From the NCBI GenBank assembly GCA_005885565.1, contig VAXK01000200.1:1-25298 (forward strand): 25,298 nt of DNA, given 5' to 3'. Made by a program: the position numbers and the translations under genes. The DNA comes from Actinomycetota bacterium. Its GTDB lineage: Bacteria > Actinomycetota > Thermoleophilia > Gaiellales > Gaiellaceae. The notes under the pieces were generated by a model. That model made no database searches, was not told where the DNA came from, and saw nothing but the letters and a program-made list of their open reading frames with translations. Below are positions 13,892-21,409 of this stretch, piece after piece. The first letter of the stretch is position 1. Every line of letters begins with the position of its first letter.

Positions 13892-14581
13892 GTGGAAGGC
13901 TGCGGGGACGTGCTCGGGATCCTGTACGACATCCACGGCAACTTGCCGGCGCTCGAGGCGGCGATCGCGGATGCCGAGTCGGCGGGTGCGGACCGCTGGC
14001 TCCTCGGCGGCGACTTCGCGTCGTGGTCGCCGTGGCCGAAGGAGACCCTCGAGCGGCTGCGCGCTCTCAGCCGGACGACCTGGATCCGCGGGAACGGCGA
14101 GCGATGGCTCCGCGACCCGCCGCTCGATCGTCCCGAGGTGCTCGCCGCCCTCGCCGAGACGCGTCCGGGCGTCGGCACCGACGAGGGCTGGCTCCACTCG
14201 CTCCAGACGCAGGTCGAGCTCGACGGCGTCCTGTATGTGCACGGGTCGCCGCTGTCGGACGTCGAGAGCTTCGCTCCGGAGCCGCAGCCCGGCGAGGAGC
14301 GCATGCTGGCGGGCGTGCGCGACCGCACGGTCGTCTTCGGGCACAGCCACGTCCAGTTTCGCCGACCGGGGCCGAACGGAAGCGAGCTCCTGAACCCCGG
14401 CAGCGTGGGGATGCCGCTCGACGGCGACACCCGCGGCGCCTACGCGCTCCGGCGCGAGGACGGCGAGTTCGAGTTTCGCCGCGTCGAGTTCGACGTCGAG
14501 CGAGTGGCCGCCGCGTGGCGGGCCCTCGGCGGCTCGTTCGGCCGGATGGCGGCCCAGCGGATCGAGCGCGGCTCCGACTGA
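13892..14581 (+). CDS. Metallophosphoesterase (YfcE/MJ0936-like)
   Basis: The 229-residue protein is a calcineurin-like phosphoesterase. Its metal-binding signature is nearly complete: DIHGN near 13-17, GGDF around 39-42, GNGE (usually GNHD or GNHE) near 68, VHGSP near 114 and GHSHVQF near 149-155. It likely hydrolyses a phosphodiester or nucleotide, substrate unknown. The His of the GNH motif is Gly, which is uncommon and may alter catalysis. GTG 13892 is the longest start; GTG 13910 gives the more typical VLGILYDIHGN opening and is also plausible. The gene is divergent from etfBA with 25 bases between starts and converges on rarA. Confidence 0.85.
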   Translation: MEGCGDVLGILYDIHGNLPALEAAIADAESAGADRWLLGGDFASWSPWPKETLERLRALSRTTWIRGNGERWLRDPPLDRPEVLAALAETRPGVGTDEGWLHSLQTQVELDGVLYVHGSPLSDVESFAPEPQPGEERMLAGVRDRTVVFGHSHVQFRRPGPNGSELLNPGSVGMPLDGDTRGAYALRREDGEFEFRRVEFDVERVAAAWRALGGSFGRMAAQRIERGSD

Positions 14582-14630
14582 CGTTCGGCTTCCGGCGCAG
14601 AACCGGCACACGGCGTGCGCTTTTCGCCGA

Positions 14631-14636
14631 TAGGCT
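14631..14636 (+). promoter_or_regulatory. Isolated TAGGCT box facing no annotated gene
   Basis: TAGGCT matches the -10 hexamer before other genes here, but the plus strand downstream carries only the antisense of rarA. Transcription would start near 14643, at the foot of the hairpin at 14645-14711. This would suit a small RNA, though chance occurrence cannot be excluded. Confidence 0.25.
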
Positions 14637-14644
14637 CGCAGTGG

Positions 14645-14711
14645 GGAGGAGGCCGGGCGCGCCTGAACCAAGGGGCGCTGTCGAGAAGAGGCTCTGCGCG
14701 CCCGCTACTCC
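14645..14711. terminator. Large hairpin at the 3' end of rarA
   Basis: CGGGCGCGC at 14654-14662 pairs perfectly with GCGCGCCCG at 14696-14704. An outer arm, GGAGGAG at 14645-14651 with CTACTCC at 14705-14711, adds six of seven pairs. The loop is 33 bases. The rarA stop codon lies in the outer arm, so this is probably the rarA terminator, perhaps working in both directions for the convergent phosphoesterase. It might alternatively be the body of a small RNA. Confidence 0.5.
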
Positions 14712-15988
14712 TTCGGCCGCTCGGGCTCGTCGTCGCGCGGCTCCTCCTCGCCCGCCCTCCCGGGCCGGTAGTACCGCCGCCCGCGAAGCTCCTCCGGGAG
14801 GTGGTCGACCTCGAAGCCGGCCGGGTCGTCGTGCGGGTAGACGTAGCCCTCGCCGTGCCCCAGCCGGCGGCCGTACCAGCTCCCGTCGCGGAGCGCCTTC
14901 GGCGGCCGGAGGTTCCCGCCCTCGCGCACGTCGCTCGCCGCCTCCGCGTACGCGCGGTAGCTCGCGTTCGACTTCGGCGCTCGCGCGAGGTAGATCGCCG
15001 CCTGCGCGAGGTTGAGCCGCGCCTCCGGGAGCCCGACGTGCTCGACCGCCTGCGCGGCCGCGACGGCCACGAGGAGCGCCCGCGGATCGGCGTTCCCGAC
15101 GTCCTCCGAGGCGAGCACGACCATCCGGCGCGCGATGAAGCGCGGGTCCTCGCCGCTCTCGATCATCGCCGCGAGGTAGTACACGGCCGCGTCCGGGTCG
15201 GAGCCGCGCATCGACTTGATGAACGCCGACGTGAAGTCGTAGTGCGCGTCCGCGCCCTTGTCGTAGACGAGCGGCCGCTTGCGCGCCGCGTCCTCGACGT
15301 GCCGCTCCGCGAGCTCATCGCCCTCCGACTGCGCGGTCTGCCACGCGAGCTCGAGCACGTTGAGCGCCGAGCGGGCGTCGCCTCCGGCACGCGCCGCGAT
15401 CGACCCGACGAGCTCCTCCGGCACCTCGGCCCCGAGCTCGGCCGCCCCGCGCCGCACGAGCTCGGCGAGATCATCCTCCGAGAGCGGCTCCAGCTCGACG
15501 ACCTGGCACCGTGAGAGGAGCGCCGAGTTGACCTCGAAGTACGGGTTCTCGGTCGTCGCCCCGATCAGCGTCACGAGGCCCTCCTCGACGCCGGGCAGGA
15601 GCGCGTCCTGCTGGGCCTTGTTGAAGCGGTGGATCTCGTCGAGGAAGAGGATCGTCCGGCGGCCGTTCCCGCCCAAGCGGTCACGCGCCCGCGCGAGCAC
15701 GCCGCGCACGTCGGCGACGCTCGCCGACACGGCCGAGAGCTCCTCGAACTCGGCGCCGGTCGCCCCCGCGACGATCCGGGCGAGGGTCGTCTTCCCGCTC
15801 CCCGGCGGCCCGTAGAGGATCGTCGAGCCGACGCGGTCCTCCTCGATCGCGAGCCGCAGCGCGGAGCCCTCGGCGAGCACGTGCCGCTGGCCCACGAACT
15901 CGTCCAGCTCCTTCGGCCGCAGGCGAAGCGCAAGCGGCGCCACCGCCGGGAGCCGCTCGCGGGCGGCATCCGAGAAGAGATCCCCCAC
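14705..15988 (-). CDS. rarA: Replication-associated recombination AAA+ ATPase RarA (MgsA)
   Basis: RarA is a clamp-loader-like AAA+ ATPase acting at stalled replication forks, and binds SSB. The 427-residue protein has a start typical of the family (GDLFSDAARERLPAVAPLALRLRP, in pieces), FVGQRHVL at 31-38, Walker A GPPGSGKT at 60-67, Walker B LFLDEIH at 114-120 and sensor GATTEN at 143-148. The C-terminal part carries the MgsA tetramer region, including YDKGADAHYDFTSAFIKSMRG and YPHDDP. GTG 15988 is preceded by a CATACT box with seven bases between. The acidic, Pro-rich tail after RRYYRPG is longer than usual. The gene is divergent from the tryptophan dioxygenase gene by 21 bases. Confidence 0.93.
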   Translation of the reverse strand: MGDLFSDAARERLPAVAPLALRLRPKELDEFVGQRHVLAEGSALRLAIEEDRVGSTILYGPPGSGKTTLARIVAGATGAEFEELSAVSASVADVRGVLARARDRLGGNGRRTILFLDEIHRFNKAQQDALLPGVEEGLVTLIGATTENPYFEVNSALLSRCQVVELEPLSEDDLAELVRRGAAELGAEVPEELVGSIAARAGGDARSALNVLELAWQTAQSEGDELAERHVEDAARKRPLVYDKGADAHYDFTSAFIKSMRGSDPDAAVYYLAAMIESGEDPRFIARRMVVLASEDVGNADPRALLVAVAAAQAVEHVGLPEARLNLAQAAIYLARAPKSNASYRAYAEAASDVREGGNLRPPKALRDGSWYGRRLGHGEGYVYPHDDPAGFEVDHLPEELRGRRYYRPGRAGEEEPRDDEPERPKE

Positions 15989-15995
15989 GCCCCGA

Positions 15996-16003
15996 AGTAT
16001 GCT
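15996..16003. promoter_or_regulatory. Overlapping divergent -10 boxes for rarA and tdo
   Basis: On the plus strand TATGCT (15998-16003) is six bases before the tdo ATG. On the minus strand CATACT (16001 back to 15996) is seven bases before the rarA GTG. Both boxes lie within the eight bases AGTATGCT. Only 21 bases separate the two start codons, so both mRNAs are probably leaderless. Confidence 0.5.
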
Positions 16004-16009
16004 CCGGGC

Positions 16010-16741
16010 ATGGCCGTCGAGGAGTCGTCCGAGCCGACGCCGGAGGAGGACTACTCGCAGCCGATCCTCTCCGGCGAGGGTGCGAGCGACTACGAGCGCT
16101 ACCTCCGCACCGACGCGCTGCTCGCGCTCCAGAAGACGCCCGACGACCAGGTCCACCGCGACGAGCTCCTCTTCCAGACCGTCCACCAGTCGTCCGAGCT
16201 CTGGCTCAAGCTCGCGGCGACCGAGGTCGAGACCGCGACCGAGCACCTCCGCACGAAGGAGATCGCCCCGGCGCTGCGGCTGCTCCGGCGCGCGAGCCTC
16301 TGCCTCCAGCTGATCACCGCGCAGCTCGACATGCTGGAGCAGATGTCTCCGTGGGAGTACCAGACGATCCGCAAGGTGCTCGGGCACGGAAGCGGCTTCG
16401 ACTCGCCGGGCTTCCGCGCGGTGCGACGGGTCTCGCCTGATCTCGGCGAGGCGTTCCACGCGCTTCGGCGCGAGGCCGGGCTCTCGATCGTCGACCTGTA
16501 CGTCCGCGGCCGCGAGTTCGAGGACCTCTACCAGCTCGCCGAGGCGCTCACCGAGTGGGACGAGCGCGTGACGGTGTGGCGCTTCCGCCACTACAAGGTC
16601 GTGTCGCGGATCATCGGCGACGAGGTCGTCGGCACGCAGGGGACCCCGGTCGAGCTGCTCGGGGGCCTGATCAAGAAGAGCCTCTACCCAGAGCTCTGGC
16701 GCGCCCGGAACGAGATCACCGCGCGGTCGAACGAGGAGTGA
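16010..16741 (+). CDS. kynA: Tryptophan 2,3-dioxygenase
   Basis: This heme enzyme opens the indole ring of L-tryptophan to N-formylkynurenine, the first step of the kynurenine pathway. The 243-residue protein has the family blocks in order: DYERYLRTDALLALQ near 28-41, DELLFQTVHQSSELWLKL near 51-68 with His59, GHGSGFDSPGFR near 125-136 and WRFRHYKVVSRIIG near 190-203. His194 is the proximal heme ligand; GTQGT follows at 208-212 and PELW near the end. It is somewhat shorter than the usual 280 or so. ATG 16010 lies six bases after a TATGCT box. It overlaps the methyltransferase by four bases (GTGA). The later kynurenine genes are not present. Confidence 0.88.
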   Translation: MAVEESSEPTPEEDYSQPILSGEGASDYERYLRTDALLALQKTPDDQVHRDELLFQTVHQSSELWLKLAATEVETATEHLRTKEIAPALRLLRRASLCLQLITAQLDMLEQMSPWEYQTIRKVLGHGSGFDSPGFRAVRRVSPDLGEAFHALRREAGLSIVDLYVRGREFEDLYQLAEALTEWDERVTVWRFRHYKVVSRIIGDEVVGTQGTPVELLGGLIKKSLYPELWRARNEITARSNEE

Positions 16742-17496
16742 ACGGCACGAGTGTCTGGGCCGGCGGCAAGTACGAGCTCGTCGGCGAGCGGCTGACGCCG
16801 ATCCACGAGCAGCTCGTCGCGCGGCTCGAGCCGCGGGTCGGCGAGCGATGGCTGGACGTCGCCACGGGCACCGGCGCGATCGCGATTCGCGCCGCGCGGG
16901 CCGGGGCGGAGGTCGTCGGCGTCGACATTGCGCCGGAGCTCCTCGAGCGGGCTCGTGCAAGCGCCCACCCGCTCCCGATCCGGTGGGACGAAGGCGACGC
17001 CGAGGAGTTGCCCTACGAGGACGCTGCCTTCGACGTCGTCGCCTCGTGCTTCGGCGTGATCTTCGCCCCGGACGACGAGGCCGCCGGGCGCGAGCTCGCG
17101 CGCGTCTGCCGGCCCGGTGGTCGGCTGGGCCTGACGGCCTGGCGCGCGAGCTCGGAGCTCGACGCCGTCTACGAGGCCGCTGCCGGCGGCCGAGAGGGAG
17201 CGGGGCGCGATCCCGTGCACTGGGGCGACGATGCCCATGTCCACCGTCTCCTCGGCGACGCCTTCGAGCTCGAGCTCGAGCCGGGAGTGTGGCGGCTCTC
17301 CTTCGACTCGCCGGAACACATGTGGGACTGGTGGTCGACGGTGGTGCCGCCGTTCGTCGCGTTGCTCGAGGGCCTCACGTCCGAGCTGCGCGAGGCGGCG
17401 CGCGAGCAGCTCGTCGCGCTTGCGGAGCGCCGTCGCACGAACGGCCGCGTCGAGCTCACGCGCGACTACGTGCTCGTCCTCGGCCGGCGGCGCTGA
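16738..17496 (+). CDS. SAM-dependent methyltransferase in the tryptophan dioxygenase operon
   Basis: The 252-residue protein is a class I methyltransferase: WLDVATGTGAIAI at 38-50, VVGVDIAPELLERA, GDAEELPYEDAAFDVV and a later ARVCRPGGRLGL. It fits the Methyltransf_11 group. The C-terminal part is helical and may cap a small substrate, but which one cannot be seen. The GTG start overlaps the dioxygenase stop, and its TGA shares one base with the ATG of the M20 peptidase. The tight overlaps suggest that the three products act in one process, perhaps handling an indole or kynurenine derivative. That is an inference from context only. Confidence 0.82.
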   Translation: MNGTSVWAGGKYELVGERLTPIHEQLVARLEPRVGERWLDVATGTGAIAIRAARAGAEVVGVDIAPELLERARASAHPLPIRWDEGDAEELPYEDAAFDVVASCFGVIFAPDDEAAGRELARVCRPGGRLGLTAWRASSELDAVYEAAAGGREGAGRDPVHWGDDAHVHRLLGDAFELELEPGVWRLSFDSPEHMWDWWSTVVPPFVALLEGLTSELREAAREQLVALAERRRTNGRVELTRDYVLVLGRRR

Positions 17497-18803
17497 TGGC
17501 GACCGTCTCGCTCCGCAACGAGGTGACGACCGTCCTCCAGGACCTCATTCGCCTCGACACGGTCAACCCGCCGGGGAACGAGACGCGCGCCGCCGAGTAC
17601 CTGCGCGCCTACCTCGAGGACAGCGGCGTCGCGTGCGAGCTCTACGCGCGGATCCCTGAGCGCGCGAGCCTCGTCGCCCGGATCCCCGGCCGCGGCGACG
17701 GGCCGAGCCTCCTCTTCCTCTCCCACACGGACACGGTCCTCGCGGACGCGGCCGAGTGGCAGGTCGACCCCTGGTCGGGCGAGCTCCGCGACGGCGAGGT
17801 GTGGGGGCGCGGCGCGCTCGACATGAAGGGGCAGGTGGCGTCGAGCGCCGTCGCGATCGCCTCGCTCGCGCGTGACGGCTTCGAGCCGGCGGGCGACCTG
17901 ATCTTCGCAGCCACCGCCGACGAGGAGGTGGGCGACGACTTCGGCCTCTCGTGGCTCTGCGAGGCGCACCCCGACGCGGTCCGCGCCGACTACGCGATCA
18001 ACGAGGGCGCGGGCGAGCGGATCGAGCTCGCCGGCCGGCCCTTCTACCTCTGCTCGACGGCGGAGAAGACGAGCGCGCCGTTCCTCCTCCGCGTCCACGG
18101 CCGGAGCGGCCATGCCTCGATGCCGGGGATCGCGGACAACGCGCTGCTCAAGGCGGCGCGGCTCCTCGGCCGCCTGGAGCGGCTGCGGCCCGAGCCCGTC
18201 CTGATCCCGGAGGTCGAGGCGCTGCTCCGGGCGGTGACGGGTCGCTCCGCGGCGCCGGAGGACGCGCTCGAGCTCGCGCGCTCGTTCAGCCCGTTGGCGG
18301 CCGCGCTCGTCGAGCCGCTGCTCTCGCTGACGGTGTCGCCGACGATGATCCGGGCCTCGCAGAAGCGGAACGTCGTCCCGGCGCTCTGCGAGGTGACCGT
18401 CGACTGCCGTCTCCTGCCGGGGCAGACGACCGCCGAGGCCGAGCGGTTGATCCGGAACGCGCTCGGCGAGGGGGACTACGAGCTCGAGTGGATCCAGGCG
18501 CAGGGCGGGACGCGGTCGACGCTCCAGGGCCCGCTCTGGGACGCCGTCGAGGCGTTCGTCGCCGAGGTCGAGCCCGAGGCGCGCGTGGTGCCGATCTGCG
18601 TCGCGGGCTTCACCGACAGCCACTGGCTCCGCGAGGCGTTCGGGACGGTCGCGTACGGGTTCTTCCCGGCGAGCGCGATGGATCCGGAGCTCGCCGCGCG
18701 GCTGATCCACTCGGCCGACGAGCGGGTGCCGGTGGACGACCTCGAGCTCGGCGTGCGCTTCCTCCGACACGCAGCCGCCGTCATCGGTGGGGCGCCTGGG
18801 TAG
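17496..18803 (+). CDS. M20-family metallopeptidase/deacylase
   Basis: The 435-residue protein belongs to the zinc-dependent M20/ArgE/DapE group of amidohydrolases and aminoacylases. The metal and catalytic residues are in place: His77 and Asp79 in FLSHTDT, Asp109 in GRGALDMKG, Glu143-Glu144 in ATADEEVGDD, an acidic residue in INEGAGE and a C-terminal His in LIHSADERV. The inserted dimerisation domain includes VHGRSGHASMPGIADNAL. The natural substrate is unknown; an N-acyl amino acid or dipeptide is typical. ATG 17496 shares one base with the previous stop. Its stop codon TAG forms the first three bases of the TAGGCT promoter box of the next gene. Confidence 0.87.
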   Translation: MATVSLRNEVTTVLQDLIRLDTVNPPGNETRAAEYLRAYLEDSGVACELYARIPERASLVARIPGRGDGPSLLFLSHTDTVLADAAEWQVDPWSGELRDGEVWGRGALDMKGQVASSAVAIASLARDGFEPAGDLIFAATADEEVGDDFGLSWLCEAHPDAVRADYAINEGAGERIELAGRPFYLCSTAEKTSAPFLLRVHGRSGHASMPGIADNALLKAARLLGRLERLRPEPVLIPEVEALLRAVTGRSAAPEDALELARSFSPLAAALVEPLLSLTVSPTMIRASQKRNVVPALCEVTVDCRLLPGQTTAEAERLIRNALGEGDYELEWIQAQGGTRSTLQGPLWDAVEAFVAEVEPEARVVPICVAGFTDSHWLREAFGTVAYGFFPASAMDPELAARLIHSADERVPVDDLELGVRFLRHAAAVIGGAPG

Positions 18804-18806
18804 GCT
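18801..18806 (+). promoter_or_regulatory. TAGGCT -10 box for the DUF1385 operon
   Basis: TAGGCT ends seven bases before the GTG at 18814, the spacing expected when transcription begins at the start codon. Its first three bases are the stop codon of the M20 peptidase. No -35 is evident. Confidence 0.55.
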
Positions 18807-18813
18807 CTCGTCC

Positions 18814-19605
18814 GTGGAGCCCGAGAAGATCAAGCTGGGCGGGATGGCTCTCCAGAACGGGGTGCTCGTGCACGGCCCCCGGGCGTGGGCCGCAGCCGTC
18901 CGCCTCCCGGACGGCCGCCTCGAGGTGGCGGCCGCGCCGAAGCGGCTCCGTGCGGCCGACGTCGAGCGGCCGTTCCTGCGCGGGCCGGCGAGGCTGTTCG
19001 AGGCGCTCGCGATCCTGCCCGAGCTGCGGCGCCGCCTGCCGGCGGCGAAGCTTCCCTTCGAGCGGCCGGCGGTGCTCGCCGCGATGCTCGGGAGCGCCGT
19101 CGTCGTGCGTGCGGTGCGCGGCTCGGAGCGGGTCGGACCGGCGGCGCAGGAGCTCGTCGGCGGCCTGCTCTCGCTCGCGCCCGCGGCGCTCGCCCTGCGC
19201 GGCTCGGACCTCGCCGGCTACCACGGCGCGGAGCACGTCTCGATCGGGACGTACGAGCAGGGGACGACGCACGCGAAGGAGCACGAGCGCTGCGGCTCGC
19301 ACCTCGTGGGCCCGTTCGTCGCCACCTCGGCCCTTGCGGGCGCGCTCGCCGCGCGGGCTCCCGCCGGCGTTCGCGTCCCGGCGAAGCTCGGAGCGTCGCT
19401 GGGCGCGCTGGCCGCGACGACCGAGCTCTTCGGCTGGATGGTGCGGAACCCCGAGCGCCGGCTCGCGCGCGCCCTCGCGCGGCCGGGGCACGAGCTCCAG
19501 CACCGCCTCGCGACGGCCGAGCCGACGCCGGACCAGCTCGAAGTCGCCGAGGCCGCCCTGCGCGCCTGCCTCGCGCTCGAACATGGCGATCACCGAACGG
19601 ACTAA
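18814..19605 (+). CDS. DUF1385 family protein
   Basis: The 263-residue protein shows the DUF1385 pattern: GGMALQNGVLVHGPRAWAAAVR near the N-terminus, GYHGAEHVSIGTYE in the middle, and HERCGSHLVGP followed by hydrophobic segments that probably span the membrane. The His, Glu and Cys residues of these motifs suggest a metal site. The biochemical role is unknown to me. GTG 18814 is chosen because it sits seven bases after TAGGCT and just before the conserved start. A frame from 18787 would begin upstream of that promoter. The last 23 bases overlap the nicotinate phosphoribosyltransferase gene, implying cotranscription. Confidence 0.85.
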   Translation: MEPEKIKLGGMALQNGVLVHGPRAWAAAVRLPDGRLEVAAAPKRLRAADVERPFLRGPARLFEALAILPELRRRLPAAKLPFERPAVLAAMLGSAVVVRAVRGSERVGPAAQELVGGLLSLAPAALALRGSDLAGYHGAEHVSIGTYEQGTTHAKEHERCGSHLVGPFVATSALAGALAARAPAGVRVPAKLGASLGALAATTELFGWMVRNPERRLARALARPGHELQHRLATAEPTPDQLEVAEAALRACLALEHGDHRTD

Positions 19606-20665
19606 GCGGCTCTCGCCCGAGATCTTCGATCTCCCCGTCGAGAAGATGCGGGCGGGCTACTACACGGACGCCTACTTCAACCATGCGCGCGAGACGCTGC
19701 TCGCGGACGGGTGTCATCCACAGGTGGTGATGCAGGTCTTCCAGAAGAAGGACGCCTACCTCGGGGGCATGGACGAGGCGATCGCGATCCTGAAGCTCTG
19801 CTCCGAGGACGTGGACGGCCTGAAGATCCAGGCTCTCTACGACGGTGACCGCGTCTCGCCCTACGAGACGGTCATGACAATCGAGGGCGACTACACCGCG
19901 TTCGCGCACCTGGAGACGCTCTACCTCGGCGTCCTCTCCCGGCGGACCCTCATCACGACGAACGTCGTCCGCGTGCTCGAGGCCGCGAACGGCAAGCCGA
20001 TCATCTTCATGCCGGCACGGCACGACCACCACCGAAACCAGACCGGCGACGGCTACGCCGCGTACGTCGCGGGGCGCGTCGTGGGCGCGCCGATCGGCGT
20101 GACGACCGACGAGCAGGCGTCGTGGTGGGGCGGCAAGGGTGTCGGCACGGTGCCGCACGCGCTCATCTCGGCCTACGGTGGCGACACCGTGCTCGCGGCG
20201 ACGCGCTTCGCCGACTGGGCGCCGCCCGACCTGAACGTCGTCGTGCTCGTCGACTTCGAGAACGACTCCGTCCGCACCTCGCTCGAGGTGGCTCGCGCGC
20301 TCGGGCCGCGGCTGTGGGGCGTTCGGCTCGACACGGCCGAGGCCCTCGTGGACAGGTCTCTTTGGGACGAGCTCGGCGACTTCAAGCCGACCGGCGTGAA
20401 CGAGCGGCTGGTGCGCAAGGTGCGCGCCGCGCTCGATGACGCGGGGTTCGAGGACGTGCGCATCGTCGCCTCCGGCGGCTTCACGGTCGACAAGATCGAG
20501 CAGTTCGAGGCGAGAGGCGTGCCGGTCGACTCCTACGGCATCGGCTCCTCGCTCATCCGGGGCTCGAACGACTTCACGGCGGACGTCGTCGTCACCGACG
20601 GCAAGCCGACGGCGAAGGCCGGGCGACGGTGGCGCCCGAACCCGCGCCTGGAGCGGGTCGAGTGA
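19583..20665 (+). CDS. pncB: Nicotinate phosphoribosyltransferase
   Basis: This enzyme joins nicotinate to PRPP, giving nicotinate mononucleotide for NAD salvage. The 360-residue protein is of the compact type seen in archaea such as Thermoplasma. It has an N-terminal YYTDAYF, FMPARHDHHRNQTGDGY in the middle, the GTVPHALISAYGGDT loop, VVLVDFENDS, GVRLDT, and IVASGGFTVDKI then YGIGSSL for phosphate binding. The quinolinate phosphoribosyltransferase superfamily is the alternative, but the GTVPHAL loop favours nicotinate. ATG 19583 overlaps the DUF1385 gene by 23 bases. A nicotinamidase-like gene follows 114 bases later, which fits the two-step nicotinamide salvage route. Confidence 0.85.
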   Translation: MAITERTKRLSPEIFDLPVEKMRAGYYTDAYFNHARETLLADGCHPQVVMQVFQKKDAYLGGMDEAIAILKLCSEDVDGLKIQALYDGDRVSPYETVMTIEGDYTAFAHLETLYLGVLSRRTLITTNVVRVLEAANGKPIIFMPARHDHHRNQTGDGYAAYVAGRVVGAPIGVTTDEQASWWGGKGVGTVPHALISAYGGDTVLAATRFADWAPPDLNVVVLVDFENDSVRTSLEVARALGPRLWGVRLDTAEALVDRSLWDELGDFKPTGVNERLVRKVRAALDDAGFEDVRIVASGGFTVDKIEQFEARGVPVDSYGIGSSLIRGSNDFTADVVVTDGKPTAKAGRRWRPNPRLERVE

Positions 20666-20681
20666 CTCGTGCGGCGGCGAC

Positions 20682-20711
20682 GGGGCGTGGAGTCTTGTTC
20701 AAGGCACCCCC
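20682..20711 (+). terminator. Hairpin after pncB
   Basis: GGGG at 20682-20685 pairs with CCCC at 20708-20711, GTG with CAC inside it and CTTG with CAAG at the tip, with small interruptions. It begins 17 bases after the pncB stop. It might end or attenuate the transcript. Stability is moderate and there is no T-run. Confidence 0.3.
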
Positions 20712-20732
20712 AACCTCCTCCCCGCGTCGATC

Positions 20733-20783
20733 ATGACGAAGAAAGTCGCACGCGTGGGAAACGGAAGCGCGCCGAGATCGTGA
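20733..20783 (+). CDS. Possible 16-residue leader peptide before the nicotinamidase gene
   Basis: ATG 20733 opens a 16-codon frame, MTKKVARVGNGSAPRS, whose TGA at 20781-20783 overlaps the GTG start of the next gene in a GTGA junction. It is basic, with three Lys and two Arg. The overlap mirrors true gene junctions here, and coupling could help translation of a gene lacking a clear ribosome-binding site. A frame this short may arise by chance. Confidence 0.25.
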   Translation: MTKKVARVGNGSAPRS

Positions 20784-21409
20784 CGAGCCGTGTCGTCCTG
20801 TGGGACGTCGACACGCAGGTCGACTTCATGCGCCCCGAGGGCAAGCTCTACGTCCCGCGGGCCGAGGAGACGACGCCCGCGATGGCGAAGCTCGTGGCCG
20901 CCGCGCGCGAGGCCGGAGTCGTCCACGTCGCGTCGGCCGACGACCACGAGCTCACCGACCCCGAGATCTCGGACGAGCCGGACTGGCGCAACACGTACCC
21001 GCCGCACTGCCTGCGCGGCACGCACGGCGCGACGAAGATCCCCGAGACCGAGCAGGCCGACCCGCTGCCGCTCGGCCTCACGCCCTACCCGCCGGGCCTC
21101 GTGCCGGGGCTCGTCGAGGGCCGCCGCGAGATCCTCCTCCTGAAGAAGAACTTCGACGTCTTCACGAACCCGAACGCCGACGCGCTGCTCGGCGCGCTCG
21201 ATCCGGACGAGATCGTCGTCTTCGGCGTCGCGACCGACGTCTGCGACGACGCGGCGATTCGCGGCTTCCTCCGGCGCGGCCGCCGGGTGCGCTTCGTCGA
21301 GGACGCGGCCCGCGGCCTTGACGAGGAGCGCGTCGCCGCCTCCACCGCGGCCTGGCGGGAGGCCGGCGTATCCTTCTCGACCGCGGCCGAGGTGATCCAG
21401 AGCTTCTAA
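20780..21409 (+). CDS. pncA: Nicotinamidase-like cysteine hydrolase
   Basis: Nicotinamidase deamidates nicotinamide to nicotinate, feeding the phosphoribosyltransferase encoded upstream. The 209-residue isochorismatase-fold protein has the Asp-Lys-Cys triad: Asp11 in VDTQVDF, Lys122 or Lys123 in LLKKNFDVF and Cys155 in ATDVCDDAA. The metal-site DxH appears as DDH at 54-56, and YPPHC at 73-77 is typical of nicotinamidases. The canonical PncA signature is not perfect, so another amidohydrolase of the family is possible. The neighbour pncB gives strong support. GTG 20780 is chosen as the first start before the conserved strand. The TAA stop forms part of a TAAGGT hexamer that may drive the next gene. 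Confidence 0.8.
   Translation: MTSRVVLWDVDTQVDFMRPEGKLYVPRAEETTPAMAKLVAAAREAGVVHVASADDHELTDPEISDEPDWRNTYPPHCLRGTHGATKIPETEQADPLPLGLTPYPPGLVPGLVEGRREILLLKKNFDVFTNPNADALLGALDPDEIVVFGVATDVCDDAAIRGFLRRGRRVRFVEDAARGLDEERVAASTAAWREAGVSFSTAAEVIQSF

Noticed and set aside
11533..15015. An 1160-codon open frame on the plus strand
   Set aside because: It runs antisense to the hydrolase and etfBA, has low-complexity Arg-rich sequence and no recognisable domain.
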